This document shows, piece by piece, positions 23,759-32,999 of a DNA stretch of 64,000 nt (within the stretch, counting starts at the first letter, position 1; every line of letters starts with the position of its first letter). The notes below the pieces were generated by a model. The model was not told the DNA's origin. It ran no database searches and was given only the letters and a program-made list of their open reading frames with translations. Made by a program: the position numbers and the translations under genes. Source of the stretch: CAZRIE01 sp964600075 (GTDB taxonomy: Bacteria > Bacteroidota > Bacteroidia > Flavobacteriales > Flavobacteriaceae). The DNA lies in contig CAZRIE010000008.1 of assembly GCA_964600075.1 (NCBI GenBank), positions 15,870 to 79,869 of the forward strand. Reading direction: 5' to 3'.

Positions 23759-24931
23759 TTATTTGCTAATTACTTCTATAGTTTCCTTTACCCGCTGCGC
23801 AATCTCCCGCGCCTTGCCAATATCTTCGTTTACAATGGTAACGTGCCCCATTTTTCGAAATGGCCGCGTCTGTTTTTTGCCATATATATGTGGAGTCACA
23901 CCTTCCATTCGCAAAATCTCTTCCATATGTTCATAGACGACCTCACCCGTGTAGCCTTCTGCACCGACCAAGTTGACCATGATGCCGCCAACCTTACTTT
24001 CTGTATTGCCCAAAGGCAAATCAAGAATCGCCCGAATATGCTGCTCAAATTGGTTCGTATAGCTTGCCTCTATACTGTAATGGCCGCTATTATGGGGTCT
24101 TGGCGCAACTTCGTTCACCAATATTTTATCATCTTTGGTCTGGAAAAGTTCAACCGCCAAAAGACCTACATGCTTTATTTTTTCGGACACTTTTAAAGCA
24201 ATTTCTTGCGCCTTTTCTGCCACTTTGGTTTTGATACGAGCTGGGCAGATCACATACTCTACCTGATTGGCTTCAGGGTGAAATTCCATCTCGACCACGG
24301 GATAGGTCTTTACCTCACCGCTCACACTTCTAGAAACGATAACGGCGAGTTCGTTCTTGAAATCTATCATTTCTTCTGCGATACATTCCCCGGCGGGTAA
24401 TCCGTCCAGGTCTTCGATTTTGCGTACCACTTTTACACCTTGGCCATCATAGCCAAATTGGGCAGCTTTCCAGATGAACGGAAAACTCATTCCTCCGTTT
24501 TCTATACTGTCCTTGATTTCACTTTTGTACGCAAACCGGTTGAAATCGGCCGTAGGAATGTCATTATCCACGTAAAACAATTTTTGCTTTGCCTTGTTCT
24601 GTACGATACGCAATGCCTTAGTGGGCGGGTATACCTTTTTGCCCTCATCCTCTAATTTTTCCAACGCATCTAGATTGACATTTTCGATTTCAATGGTCAA
24701 TACGTCAACATCCTTTCCGAAATCATAGACCGCATCAAAATCCATCAAACTGCCTTTTACGAAAACGTTACAGGCAATTTTACAAGGTGCTTCATCGGAA
24801 ACATCCATAACCTTGGTGCGAATATCTAGTTTTCTGGTCTCGTACAAAAGCATTTTTCCCAGTTGGCCCCCACCAAGAATGCCCAACGTAAAGTCTGATG
24901 AAAAATAGTTTTTTGAATTTTCTGTTGGCAT
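23759..24931 (-). CDS. purK: N5-carboxyaminoimidazole ribonucleotide synthase
   Basis: An ATP-grasp enzyme that carboxylates AIR with bicarbonate. The ATG at 24931 (MPTENSKNYFSSDFTLGILGGGQLGKM) gives 390 residues; a longer frame up to 24997 is rejected because the promoter at 24949-24981 lies within it. Visible parts are the N-terminal GILGGGQLGKM nucleotide fold, the ATP-grasp region (FPFIWKAAQFGYDGQGV) and the metal-binding VNEVAPRPHNSGHYSIEA. Divergent from the HPRT-adenylate kinase gene. Confidence 0.96.
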   Translation of the reverse strand: MPTENSKNYFSSDFTLGILGGGQLGKMLLYETRKLDIRTKVMDVSDEAPCKIACNVFVKGSLMDFDAVYDFGKDVDVLTIEIENVNLDALEKLEDEGKKVYPPTKALRIVQNKAKQKLFYVDNDIPTADFNRFAYKSEIKDSIENGGMSFPFIWKAAQFGYDGQGVKVVRKIEDLDGLPAGECIAEEMIDFKNELAVIVSRSVSGEVKTYPVVEMEFHPEANQVEYVICPARIKTKVAEKAQEIALKVSEKIKHVGLLAVELFQTKDDKILVNEVAPRPHNSGHYSIEASYTNQFEQHIRAILDLPLGNTESKVGGIMVNLVGAEGYTGEVVYEHMEEILRMEGVTPHIYGKKQTRPFRKMGHVTIVNEDIGKAREIAQRVKETIEVISK

Positions 24932-24948
24932 ACGTTTCGTTGTTGTTG

Positions 24949-24981
24949 CAAAAATACGTTTAATTAGGTATAACCCCCAAA
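24949..24981 (-). promoter_or_regulatory. Bacteroidota-type promoter of purK-purE
   Basis: Minus-strand -7 box TATTTTTG (24956 down to 24949) with a TTTG -33 box (24981-24978) 21 nt upstream. The ATG of purK is 17 nt downstream of the -7 box. Confidence 0.6.
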
Positions 24982-25019
24982 ACGAACAGTAGGGCATTAA
25001 AAAAAAGAAATCAAAACGC

Positions 25020-25027
25020 TATATTTG
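25020..25027 (+). promoter_or_regulatory. Candidate -7 box of the HPRT-adenylate kinase gene
   Basis: TATATTTG matches TAnnTTTG, 22 nt before the TTG start at 25050. No clear -33. It is divergent from the purK promoter, so purine synthesis and salvage share a 118-bp control region. Confidence 0.42.
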
Positions 25028-25049
25028 GCATTCTTCAAATTCTTAAGCT

Positions 25050-26156
25050 TTGATAAAACTCCACGATAAACATTTTAAACCCTTTTTGAGCGAAGCGCAA
25101 ATATTGGCTGCCGTGAAAAATGTGGCCGAAAAAGTTGCTGCAGACTACAAAGACGAAACCCCTATATTCGTTGGCGTTCTTAACGGCGCTTTTATGTTCG
25201 TGTCCGATTTTTTGAAGTACTATCCGCACCCCTGCGAAGTATCTTTTGTAAAATTGAGTTCGTACCAAGGTCTGACTTCAACAGGTATCGTAGAGACACT
25301 TCTTGATGTTTCGGAAAATATCGAAGGTAGAAGTGTTATTATTTTAGAGGACATCATTGACACTGGCCGTACATTGCAAGAATTGGTGCATTTATTTTCA
25401 AATGCTAATGTGAAGGAATTCAAGATTGCAAGCTTATTCTATAAATCGGAAGTTTATAAAGGCGAATATTCAATTGATTATTGGGGCATCGATATACCTG
25501 ATAAGTTTATTGTTGGCTACGGATTGGATTATAAAGAATTGGGCAGAAACCTTAAAGAAGTTTACCAACTAAACAAAAAGCATATGATCAATCTCGTACT
25601 GTTTGGAAAACCGGGAGCCGGTAAAGGTACCCAAGCAGAATTTTTGAAAGAAAAGTACAATCTAAAACATATTTCTACAGGAGATCTGTTTCGGTATAAC
25701 ATGAAAAATGACACCGAACTCGGCAAATTAGCCAAATCATATATGGACCGTGGCGATTTAGTGCCCGATGAGGTGACCATAAAAATGTTGGAAGATGCGG
25801 TTGATAAGAACCCGGATGCCAGTGGGTTTATATTTGACGGATTCCCAAGAACTGCGGCCCAAGCAGAGGCTTTGGACACCTTCCTTAAGACCAAGAGCAT
25901 GAAAGTCGATGCCACCATTGCTTTGGAGGCCAATGATGAGGTATTGATACTGCGCCTTTTAGAACGCGGCAAAGTTAGTGGCCGTACGGATGACCAAGAT
26001 GAGAACAAGATTCGTAACCGTTTTGAGGAATACAACCAAAAAACAGCGCCGTTGAAGGACTACTATGAGGGACAAGGGAAATTTCATAGTGTCAACGGTA
26101 TCGGTGCGATTGATGAAATAACCTATCGTTTAGGGAAGGTAATCGAGGAGCTTTAA
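25050..26156 (+). CDS. Fused hypoxanthine phosphoribosyltransferase / adenylate kinase
   Basis: A 368-residue two-enzyme protein. Residues 1-178 are a complete HPRT that makes IMP or GMP from purine bases and PRPP; the PRPP motif is VIILEDIIDTGRTL. Residues 179-368 are a full-length adenylate kinase (P-loop GKPGAGKGTQ, ISTGDLFRYN, FDGFPRT, short zinc-free LID RGKVSGRTDD). The start is TTG: an in-frame TAA lies two codons upstream and no ATG precedes the HPRT fold. The former adk ATG (25584) remains in frame, so a separate Adk could also be made. Such fusions occur in other flavobacteria. Confidence 0.93.
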   Translation: MIKLHDKHFKPFLSEAQILAAVKNVAEKVAADYKDETPIFVGVLNGAFMFVSDFLKYYPHPCEVSFVKLSSYQGLTSTGIVETLLDVSENIEGRSVIILEDIIDTGRTLQELVHLFSNANVKEFKIASLFYKSEVYKGEYSIDYWGIDIPDKFIVGYGLDYKELGRNLKEVYQLNKKHMINLVLFGKPGAGKGTQAEFLKEKYNLKHISTGDLFRYNMKNDTELGKLAKSYMDRGDLVPDEVTIKMLEDAVDKNPDASGFIFDGFPRTAAQAEALDTFLKTKSMKVDATIALEANDEVLILRLLERGKVSGRTDDQDENKIRNRFEEYNQKTAPLKDYYEGQGKFHSVNGIGAIDEITYRLGKVIEEL

Positions 26157-26171
26157 AAGGAAGGCCGTGTA

Positions 26172-26693
26172 ATGGATTTGGACCTTCAACCCATTCTCGA
26201 AAATGATTTGATTTCACTTCGACCTTTAGACCAAGGAGATTTTAAAGCTTTGTTCAAAGTAGCGTCTGACCCCTTAATATGGGAGCAGCACCAAAACAAA
26301 GATCGCCATACTCAAGAAGCTTTTACCCAATTCTTTAATGAGGCACTGCAATCAAGAGCTGCTTTTGTAATCATACAAAATAGTACAGGTCAAATTATAG
26401 GCAGTTCACGTTTTCGAGTAATCGAAAGGCTTGAATCGGTTATTGAAATCGGTTGGTCCTTTTTGAGTCGTGATTACTGGGGCGGCCGTTACAATAGGGA
26501 GTTTAAAAAATTAATGATAAACTATGTGCTACAATCTTTTGAACGTGTGGTCTTTTATGTAAATCCAAAAAACTTTCGCTCCCAACGCGCTCTTGAAAAA
26601 TTGGGAGCGAATAGAATGGAGGAGTCCGCTAGATCATGGGTCTTGCCTATGGATAAAGGAGTTACCTTTATGATTGATATTCCATTATCATGA
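26172..26693 (+). CDS. GNAT family N-acetyltransferase (RimJ/RimL type)
   Basis: A 173-residue acetyl-CoA-dependent transferase. It begins with the typical LENDLISLRPLDQGDFKALFKVASDPLIWEQH and has the beta-bulge strand ESVIEIGWSFLSRDYWGGRYNREFK and the C-terminal FYVNPKNFRSQRALEKLGA (the RimJ/RimL NxxSxxALEKLGF pattern). Substrate, protein or small molecule, is unknown. It starts 16 bp after the adenylate kinase stop and is probably co-transcribed. Confidence 0.87.
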   Translation: MDLDLQPILENDLISLRPLDQGDFKALFKVASDPLIWEQHQNKDRHTQEAFTQFFNEALQSRAAFVIIQNSTGQIIGSSRFRVIERLESVIEIGWSFLSRDYWGGRYNREFKKLMINYVLQSFERVVFYVNPKNFRSQRALEKLGANRMEESARSWVLPMDKGVTFMIDIPLS

Positions 26694-26743
26694 ATGAGTT
26701 ATTCTAAGACCGTATCCCTAGCATGAACGGAAATAAATTTGTT

Positions 26744-27619
26744 ATGAAAAACATTCTGTTTCTAGCCTTTCTTTTCCTGGCGCTTTTCATTCAGGCACAA
26801 GACGAAGACTACCCATACCCCTCATTGAGCCCCGAAGGGAAAATCACCCAAGTTGTTGGGAACACAAAAATCAAATTGACCTATGAACGGCCTTCGGTAC
26901 GAAATCGAGAAATATACGGCGGTTTAGTACCTTGGAACAAAGTCTGGCGAACCGGCGCGGGAAAATGTACCCGAATCAGTTTTGACAAACCAGTAAAGGT
27001 GCAGGGGCAACCTGTACCTGCTGGTACTTTTTCGGTATTTACCATTCCCATGCCTGATGATTGGGTCGTTATTATCAATGCCGATACTACATTGTATGGC
27101 CATTATAACTACGATAGGCAAAAAGATTTGGCCCGCTTTTCGGTGCCTTCAGAAAAGATCGAGCGTCATTATGAAACTTTGACCTTTGCTGTCGATGTTT
27201 TGCTTAATAACGCGAAGATGTATGTGTCTTGGGCCAATACCCAGATTACTTTTGATATTGAAACGACCACCGATGATGAAATAATGGGCTTAATCAAAAC
27301 GGAGTTGTTGACTGGTAAAAGTAAAGTTTCGCAACTGTATGCCGGTGCCGCTTCTTATCTATATTTTCAGGGAGAAGATTACCCCTTGGCTTTACAGCTT
27401 GCCGATAAGGCATTAAAATTAAATACTGAAAATACCTGGGTGTACAACACAAAGATTTCAATTTACGAAAAGATGATGTTGTACGATGAAATATTGACCA
27501 CTATCGATCAGGCCATCGATGGCACGAAAAAGCGATCTTATGAAAGCGAAGAAGCCCGTTTGGTCGATATCGATGCTTATAAAGCTAGATATAAATATTT
27601 TGAAGAATTGAATAACTGA
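26744..27619 (+). CDS. DUF2911 domain-containing exported protein
   Basis: A 291-residue protein counted from the ATG at 26744, which starts a clean signal peptide (MKNILFLAFLFLALFIQAQ). A second in-frame ATG at 26723 would add seven polar residues. The DUF2911 domain (about residues 25-170) shows the hallmark TYERPSVRNREIYGGLVPWNKVWRTGA and the VPAGTFSVFTIP segment. A C-terminal TPR-like part (about 205-285, AASYLYFQGEDYPLALQLADKALKLN) follows. Function unknown; common in Bacteroidota. Confidence 0.85.
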   Translation: MKNILFLAFLFLALFIQAQDEDYPYPSLSPEGKITQVVGNTKIKLTYERPSVRNREIYGGLVPWNKVWRTGAGKCTRISFDKPVKVQGQPVPAGTFSVFTIPMPDDWVVIINADTTLYGHYNYDRQKDLARFSVPSEKIERHYETLTFAVDVLLNNAKMYVSWANTQITFDIETTTDDEIMGLIKTELLTGKSKVSQLYAGAASYLYFQGEDYPLALQLADKALKLNTENTWVYNTKISIYEKMMLYDEILTTIDQAIDGTKKRSYESEEARLVDIDAYKARYKYFEELNN

Positions 27620-27664
27620 AAAATTATATTCTGATAAAAACAGCATAGTGCGTATAAAGAGCAA

Positions 27665-27784
27665 ATGAGAGAAGAAGTTGTAGGAACCAAAGAAGTGTTC
27701 AAGAGTTGTTTTTTTGTGGGTTGCGCGTCTGTTATTGTGCTTATCGGAGGTGCATTGGTCTATTTTTTCCTATGGCCTTACTAG
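27665..27784 (+). CDS. 39-residue single-pass membrane peptide
   Basis: A short ORF (ATG 27665, TAG 27782-27784) encodes 39 residues: a charged start (MREEVVGTKEVFKSC) then one membrane helix rich in Val, Ile and Gly, ending FLWPY. The charged start plus a single helix is a typical small membrane protein layout and codon use looks normal. It lies 45 bp after the DUF2911 gene on the same strand. I do not recognise a family. Confidence 0.45.
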   Translation: MREEVVGTKEVFKSCFFVGCASVIVLIGGALVYFFLWPY

Positions 27785-27935
27785 TTAAGATGCTGATTTT
27801 AAGTGCAATGAATAGAATTCGCCAACTCGTCGAATGTCTTCGACTGTGTGGTGATGCTCCCGTTTTTGAAATAATGCAATAATCATTTATTTATTACTAG
27901 TGCACGGTTCTCAAATAACACCAAAAGACCAAATT

Positions 27936-29348
27936 ATGAAATATATTTATTCGGCCGTTTTTCTATTTGTATTCCACATTTCTTTTGGGCAATCCGATGA
28001 AACGGAAAAAGTCTATTTCACTACGGGCCTTAAAATCGGAGAGGTTACCGAAACCAGTGCAATCGTTTTGACAAGGCTCTGTAAATCGGAAAAACCAAAT
28101 CCTATTGTGCATAAACAAGAGGATGCACCAATGAGGCACCCGATTGACTTTGATGATGCCATGCCTGTCACACAAATGGACGGTGCCGTAACAGGAATTT
28201 TCGGTGAAGTGAAGATTGAGCTCTACTCCACTACGGATACTATTTCTACTGGATGGAACTACGTTTCTTCCTATAAAGACTATACGTTTAAAAGAACTTT
28301 CGAAGGGTTGAACCCCGATTCAAAGTATCAAGTAGTGCTTTCCGGAAGAAAAAATCCGGAGACTCCGATTACGGTGATTAAGGGCCAATTTCGAACCGCT
28401 CCCGACGCAGAAAAGATAGTACCTGTGTTATTTACCTCTTCGACATGTCAATATTTTTGGGATTATGACGATCCCATTCGGGGATTTAAGATTTATGACC
28501 GAATGTTGGAATTGAGTCCGCTTTTTCACTGTCAGACCGGAGATTACGTATACTACGATAAACCTGGCCCCATGGCTACTTCGGTGGTCAAGGCCAGACA
28601 TAAATGGCATGCCATCAACGCTTGGCCAGCTCTTGTCGACTTTTATGCCGATACGCCCCTTTTTATTCAGAAAGACGATCATGATATCGGTGACGACGAT
28701 ACCACGCCTTTAAGTCAGCCGTTTGGAGAGATTTCTTTTCAGGATGGAATAGCCATTTGGAACGAACAAACACCTACCCATGAAAGAAGGCCCTACAGAA
28801 GCTTACGCTATGGAAAGGATTTGGAAATCTGGTTCGTTGAAGGTCGGATCTTTAGAAACTCCGATAATACCAAAAGCCCCGAAAGTTCGATTTGGGGTTC
28901 TGAACAGAAACAGTGGTTTACAGAATCAGTAGCGCGCTCCGATGCCACCTTTAAAATTTTGATGTCGCCCACGCCCGTAATCGGTCCTGATCGTGATTCA
29001 AAAAAGGACAATCATGCGAATAGCACCTATGCAGCCGAGGGCAAATGGCTGCGTGGCTTTATCGCCACACAAAAAAACATGTACATTGTCAATGGAGATC
29101 GGCACTGGCAATACGTGTCAAAAGACCTTGAAAGCGGTATTCTTGAGTTTAGTCAAGGGCCTTCTAGTGATGAACATGCACAAGGCTGGAAACAAGAAGA
29201 TAAACGACCCGAACATGAATTTTTAAGGGTGCAAGGCGGATTTCTGGCAGTGCAGGTAGACCGAGTCGATGATGTTCCTAAGATTGCTTTTATGCATTAT
29301 GATGTAGATGGTCAGGTCGTGAATACGAAAGTGCTTCCGGCCAAATAG
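27936..29348 (+). CDS. PhoD-like alkaline phosphatase family protein
   Basis: A 470-residue exported metallophosphatase. The ATG at 27936 begins a signal peptide (MKYIYSAVFLFVFHISFGQ); the GTG at 27900 is less likely. An N-terminal fibronectin-like region (KIGEVTETSAIVLTR and TFEGLNPDSKYQVVLSG) precedes the PhoD catalytic part, with metal-binding motifs CQTGDYVYYD, FIQKDDHDIGDDD and VNGDRHWQY. PhoD enzymes cleave phosphodiesters and monoesters using Ca and Fe. No pho genes are adjacent. Confidence 0.88.
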   Translation: MKYIYSAVFLFVFHISFGQSDETEKVYFTTGLKIGEVTETSAIVLTRLCKSEKPNPIVHKQEDAPMRHPIDFDDAMPVTQMDGAVTGIFGEVKIELYSTTDTISTGWNYVSSYKDYTFKRTFEGLNPDSKYQVVLSGRKNPETPITVIKGQFRTAPDAEKIVPVLFTSSTCQYFWDYDDPIRGFKIYDRMLELSPLFHCQTGDYVYYDKPGPMATSVVKARHKWHAINAWPALVDFYADTPLFIQKDDHDIGDDDTTPLSQPFGEISFQDGIAIWNEQTPTHERRPYRSLRYGKDLEIWFVEGRIFRNSDNTKSPESSIWGSEQKQWFTESVARSDATFKILMSPTPVIGPDRDSKKDNHANSTYAAEGKWLRGFIATQKNMYIVNGDRHWQYVSKDLESGILEFSQGPSSDEHAQGWKQEDKRPEHEFLRVQGGFLAVQVDRVDDVPKIAFMHYDVDGQVVNTKVLPAK

Positions 29349-29430
29349 CGACCAAATTTTTGGGATATAGTACCAGAAGGCAATGCGAATCCTTTTTAAA
29401 GAGAACCCAAATCGCATGATGTGAATTGAT

Positions 29431-29438
29431 TACTTTTG
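29431..29438 (+). promoter_or_regulatory. Candidate -7 box upstream of obgE
   Basis: TACTTTTG matches TAnnTTTG, 87 nt before the obgE ATG. The leader would contain the palindrome at 29486-29503. No strong -33 element. Confidence 0.4.
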
Positions 29439-29485
29439 CACGTTGGTCCATATGCTATAAAAGGCCTAAAAGATTCTTGAACAGA

Positions 29486-29503
29486 TTCCCGACTTCTCGG
29501 GAA
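29486..29503. repeat. Short palindrome resembling dispersed TTCCCG...CGGGAA elements
   Basis: TTCCCGA (29486-29492), loop CTTC, TCGGGAA (29497-29503), followed by TGACA. This wording is like a family of dispersed palindromes that I recall from many bacterial genomes. Only one copy is seen in this window, so membership in a repeat family is inference. It lies in the probable obgE leader. Confidence 0.4.
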
Positions 29504-29525
29504 TGACAGAAAACCTAATTTATTT

Positions 29526-30527
29526 ATGACCGAAGGTAATTTTGTAGACTATGTTAAGATCCATGCCGAATCGGGTAATGGAGGTAAGGGTTCGGTGCAT
29601 CTGCATCGGGAGAAGTACATTACCAAAGGTGGTCCCGATGGTGGCGACGGCGGGCGAGGGGGCCATATAATAATTCGAGGTAACGAAAATTTATGGACAC
29701 TCGTCAACTTCAAGTTCAAAAAACACTTTAAATCTGGCCATGGGGGACACGGTAGCAAGCAACGCAGTAGCGGTGCCGATGGTGAAGATGTGTATATGGA
29801 CGTGCCACTCGGCACCGTATTAAAAAACCCTGAGACGCAGGAAGTCCTTTTTGAAATCACCGAACATGGCGAAGAAAGAATTTTGGTCGAGGGCGGTATG
29901 GGCGGTCGCGGTAATTGGCACTTTAAGACCAGCACGAACCAAACGCCCAGATATGCCCAATCCGGTATTTCCGGTCAGGAAATCGATGCCATTTTAGAAT
30001 TAAAGGTTTTGGCCGATGTAGGGCTGGTTGGCTTCCCAAATGCGGGAAAATCGACCTTACTTTCCGTAATTACTTCTGCAAAACCCAAAATCGCGGATTA
30101 TGAGTTTACTACCCTGAAACCCAATTTGGGTATTGTGCGACATCGGGATTATCATAGTTTCGTTATGGCCGATATCCCTGGAATTATTGAAGGTGCTGCT
30201 GAGGGAAAAGGACTCGGACATTACTTTCTACGCCATATCGAACGTAATGCGACACTGTTGTTTTTGATTCCTGCGGATAGTAAAGACATTAGTAAAGAAT
30301 ATGAAATACTTTTGGACGAACTTCGTAGGTACAATCCCGAATTGTTGGACAAAGAACGTTTGGTCACTATCTCAAAAAGCGATATGCTCGATGAAGAATT
30401 GATGGACGAAATGCGAATGGAACTCGATAAAGATTTAAAAGGGGTTCCCTACATGTTTATCTCTAGCGTAGCACAGCAAGGGATTACCGAATTAAAAGAT
30501 CGGCTTTGGATGATGTTAAACAGTTAA
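29526..30527 (+). CDS. obgE: GTPase ObgE/CgtA
   Basis: A ribosome-assembly and stress-response GTPase. The protein has 333 residues: the glycine-rich Obg fold (about 1-158) with [14 protein letters not shown] and the C-terminal G domain. The P-loop GFPNAGKST is at residues 169-177; switch [10 protein letters not shown], the [10 protein letters not shown]3 motif and the G4-like SKSD are visible. It lacks the long C-terminal OCT extension of some Gram-positive Obg proteins. It stands apart from rplU/rpmA, which often neighbour it elsewhere. Confidence 0.97.
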   Translation: MTEGNFVDYVKIHAESGNGGKGSVHLHREKYITKGGPDGGDGGRGGHIIIRGNENLWTLVNFKFKKHFKSGHGGHGSKQRSSGADGEDVYMDVPLGTVLKNPETQEVLFEITEHGEERILVEGGMGGRGNWHFKTSTNQTPRYAQSGISGQEIDAILELKVLADVGLVGFPNAGKSTLLSVITSAKPKIADYEFTTLKPNLGIVRHRDYHSFVMADIPGIIEGAAEGKGLGHYFLRHIERNATLLFLIPADSKDISKEYEILLDELRRYNPELLDKERLVTISKSDMLDEELMDEMRMELDKDLKGVPYMFISSVAQQGITELKDRLWMMLNS

Positions 30528-30675
30528 TGTATTCGTAATTAAGAGCACAGCAAAACAATCTGTTGACCGGCATAAGAGAATATTGTTTGGTTGCTTCTTT
30601 CTTGGTACTAAAGGAGAAGCTTCACGTTTGCTGCTTACAATCACAATTTAATTCCGTATTTTTAATTAAAAAGTG

Positions 30676-31194
30676 ATGAAAACTATTTTACAGTTTCTAG
30701 TTATAATTTTACTAGTTTCCTGCAACACCGTTCGTGTCAATTACGATTACGACAAAGAGACCGATTTTTCGAATTATGGTACGTACGGGTACTATTCCGA
30801 TTTAAATACGGGATTATCGGAACTCGATACCAAACGCTTGCTCGATGCGATTGATACCGAAATGCAGTTAAAGGGAGCCCGATTCTCCGAAGATCCCGAT
30901 TTTTTTATCAATATCCAGAGCAGGTCGTTTCAGGCAGCACGAAACAGTTCTGTTGGTGTAGGTGTTGGCGGAACAGGTAGTAATGTTGGAGGAGGTGTTT
31001 CCGTAGGTATTCCGATAGGCGGGCAAAATCTAGAACGTGAAATCCGTTTCGATTTCATCGACAGTAAAAAGGAAACTCTTTTTTGGCAGGCCATTAGCCA
31101 AGGTACCTTTAAGGAAAATGTTTCCTCCGAAGCACGCGAAGAACGGCTGAAAGGTTTAACAGCAAAGGTTTTTTCAAAATTTCCGCCAAAATAA
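30676..31194 (+). CDS. DUF4136 domain-containing lipoprotein
   Basis: A 172-residue lipoprotein; the ATG at 30676 is preferred over a GTG one codon upstream. The lipobox VSC sits near residue 15 (IILLVSCNTVRV). DUF4136 features are VNYDYDKETDFSNYGTYGYY and the AIDTEMQLKGARFSEDPDFFINIQS stretch, then a glycine/valine-rich segment and the FDFIDSKKETLFWQAISQG motif. Proteins of this family are membrane-anchored and of unknown function. It is 148 bp after obgE. Confidence 0.85.
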   Translation: MKTILQFLVIILLVSCNTVRVNYDYDKETDFSNYGTYGYYSDLNTGLSELDTKRLLDAIDTEMQLKGARFSEDPDFFINIQSRSFQAARNSSVGVGVGGTGSNVGGGVSVGIPIGGQNLEREIRFDFIDSKKETLFWQAISQGTFKENVSSEAREERLKGLTAKVFSKFPPK

Positions 31195-31449
31195 ACGCCT
31201 CTACTAAACATCCTTCAGTGTAATACGTAAATAAAACACAGGTTGTAAGAATACTTCTTCTGTTAAAAACTTTCGTTTTCAAGCGCTTCTTTATTCTATA
31301 AATTTGGGTATCCTACTGAAAATTCCAGTTCTTTTTGAGCACTGACCGTGTATTACATACTTTTTTACAAAAGAAGTAGATTTCCGCTCGCGTTTTTTCA
31401 AAGGAAGTTGAGTTTTACCGATACAAATTATTAATGTAAATCTTAATGA

Positions 31450-31809
31450 ATGCCTAAGCGTGCCATTTACTATGTCGAAAATCATAAAATTGAGATAGTC
31501 AAAACTTTTTTTGGTAAAGAGAAAGTGTTACTGAACGGTAAAAAGATCTCGGAAAAGACTGGCAAAGAAAGTATGGAACATACGTTCACCATCGACCAAA
31601 ATAAATATCGAATAACTCAAAGAAAAGGTTTGCAGGCCGATAAAATGAATACCTATGAAATCCATAAGGATAATTCGCCCGTTGCTTTGATGAATGTCGT
31701 TCCGCAAAATTCCATGCAAATGCTCTTGCTTATCATTGCAGTCGGACTTGGCTCAGGCTTTATTTTCGGCGTTCTTATTTATAAAATGTTCTTTCCCGTT
31801 TCGATCTAA
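31450..31809 (+). CDS. Small conserved-type membrane protein of unknown function
   Basis: A 119-residue protein with a soluble N-terminal part (RAIYYVENHKIEIVKTFFGKE, beta-rich) and one C-terminal membrane helix (about 88-113, MLLLIIAVGLGSGFIFGVLIY). Read as tail-anchored or single-pass with a cytoplasmic beta domain. I do not recognise the family. It follows the DUF4136 gene after a 255-bp gap that carries no other recognisable element. Confidence 0.6.
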   Translation: MPKRAIYYVENHKIEIVKTFFGKEKVLLNGKKISEKTGKESMEHTFTIDQNKYRITQRKGLQADKMNTYEIHKDNSPVALMNVVPQNSMQMLLLIIAVGLGSGFIFGVLIYKMFFPVSI

Positions 31810-31982
31810 AAATGAAATTAACCTATTGGTTAGATGGGGCTCAATTGCCAAACATACAGCACTCCTATTTTATAGGCACAATGCCTTATGAATAAAAAGT
31901 TAGTAGTATATCAATTTAGTGTAAAATCTTGCGGTTCTAGTTTTGTCCGTTTCCCAATTGGTCAATACTAGATAGCAAAATC

Positions 31983-32999
31983 TTACTTTCGCCTTACCTT
32001 GACCACATATGTAACAATAACGGTACTATCCATTTTTATATGTACGTCGTGAAGACCTGCCTTTTCAAAGGAATACTGTAGCGTGTATTCTTTTTGGTTC
32101 TGGGTGATTGTAGGGTTTACGGTTTGGCTTGAATTCCCCTTTTTCAGAAGTAAACTTATACCCTTGCCCTGGGACGTATTGGGTACTGCTAACTTAAAAA
32201 GTACGGCCTCGTTTTTCTTCGTGTCAACTATCATTTTTTCCGGTAATATGGGGATAATACTCCACTGAAATGCCTCCTTATAAACCACAGGGCCTTCTAA
32301 GAACTGATTAAAAGTTGGTGGTTCTCCCAATAAGGCCCAATCTATCTGGAGTGGATAATGATTTTTTATGAACAAGGCCGGGTCTGCTAAAAAGTAACCG
32401 TCGTGATAATCGGGTTTAAATTCAGCCACATTCTCTTCAAGGATAATACGACCTGCAGACCAAGTAGCATCGCATAGGTACCATTTATTGTTCAATTTGA
32501 CTGCATTCCATGAGTGGTTCGGAATACTCTCAGGGCCTAAAAATAGAGTAGCAGTACGACCATAACCATTTATTATTTTGCAATCGATATCCGCTAAACT
32601 TGCCAACTCACATATCAAATAAGCATAACCCGTGCAAGCGGTCTTTCGGTATCGTACAAGTTTTTCAAACACTTTGGGTGTGAAACTGTTGTTCCACTGC
32701 AGAAATGCTTCCCTATTTTCTGCTAGTTTTTTGCGCTTTTTGCTAGTTCTAAGGTATGAGCTATAGTCGTTTTCAATATTAGTACAGACCCATGTGTAAA
32801 GCGCCCTGAATTTTTCCGTGTCAGTGGCTAGACCATCGGTCAATTTATAGGTAAGTAGTGGTAGGTTTGCCAGACTTGCGCCCTTGTGAAGCAAGGCAAT
32901 ACTATCCGCTTTCTTAAAATCTGAATGGATAAAATCAGAACGCTGTCCATAAGACAAAACAGTTACGGCAATAAAGAGGAGAATGACAGATTTCTTCAC
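31983..32999 (-). CDS. Secreted transglutaminase-like domain protein
   Basis: A 338-residue exported protein with a signal peptide (residues 1-19, VLSYGQ). The transglutaminase/protease-like fold has a complete triad: Cys122 in TACTGYAYL, His162 in PNHSWNAV and Asp177 in LCDATWSAG. A C-terminal beta-sandwich (about 240-338) ends in MDSTVIVTYVVKVRRK. It could be a peptidase or cross-linking enzyme of the envelope; substrate unknown. Its start overlaps the end of the CPD-domain gene by 4 bp (ATGA-type), so the two are coupled. Confidence 0.85.
   Translation of the reverse strand: MKKSVILLFIAVTVLSYGQRSDFIHSDFKKADSIALLHKGASLANLPLLTYKLTDGLATDTEKFRALYTWVCTNIENDYSSYLRTSKKRKKLAENREAFLQWNNSFTPKVFEKLVRYRKTACTGYAYLICELASLADIDCKIINGYGRTATLFLGPESIPNHSWNAVKLNNKWYLCDATWSAGRIILEENVAEFKPDYHDGYFLADPALFIKNHYPLQIDWALLGEPPTFNQFLEGPVVYKEAFQWSIIPILPEKMIVDTKKNEAVLFKLAVPNTSQGKGISLLLKKGNSSQTVNPTITQNQKEYTLQYSFEKAGLHDVHIKMDSTVIVTYVVKVRRK

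Noticed and set aside
23594..24196. 200-codon open frame antisense to purE/purK
   Set aside because: Overlaps two certain genes; no recognisable protein features.
27829..27844. Terminator after the 39-residue peptide gene (GTCGAA/TTCGAC hairpin)
   Set aside because: The 6-bp stem has no T-run right after it, so termination is not supported.
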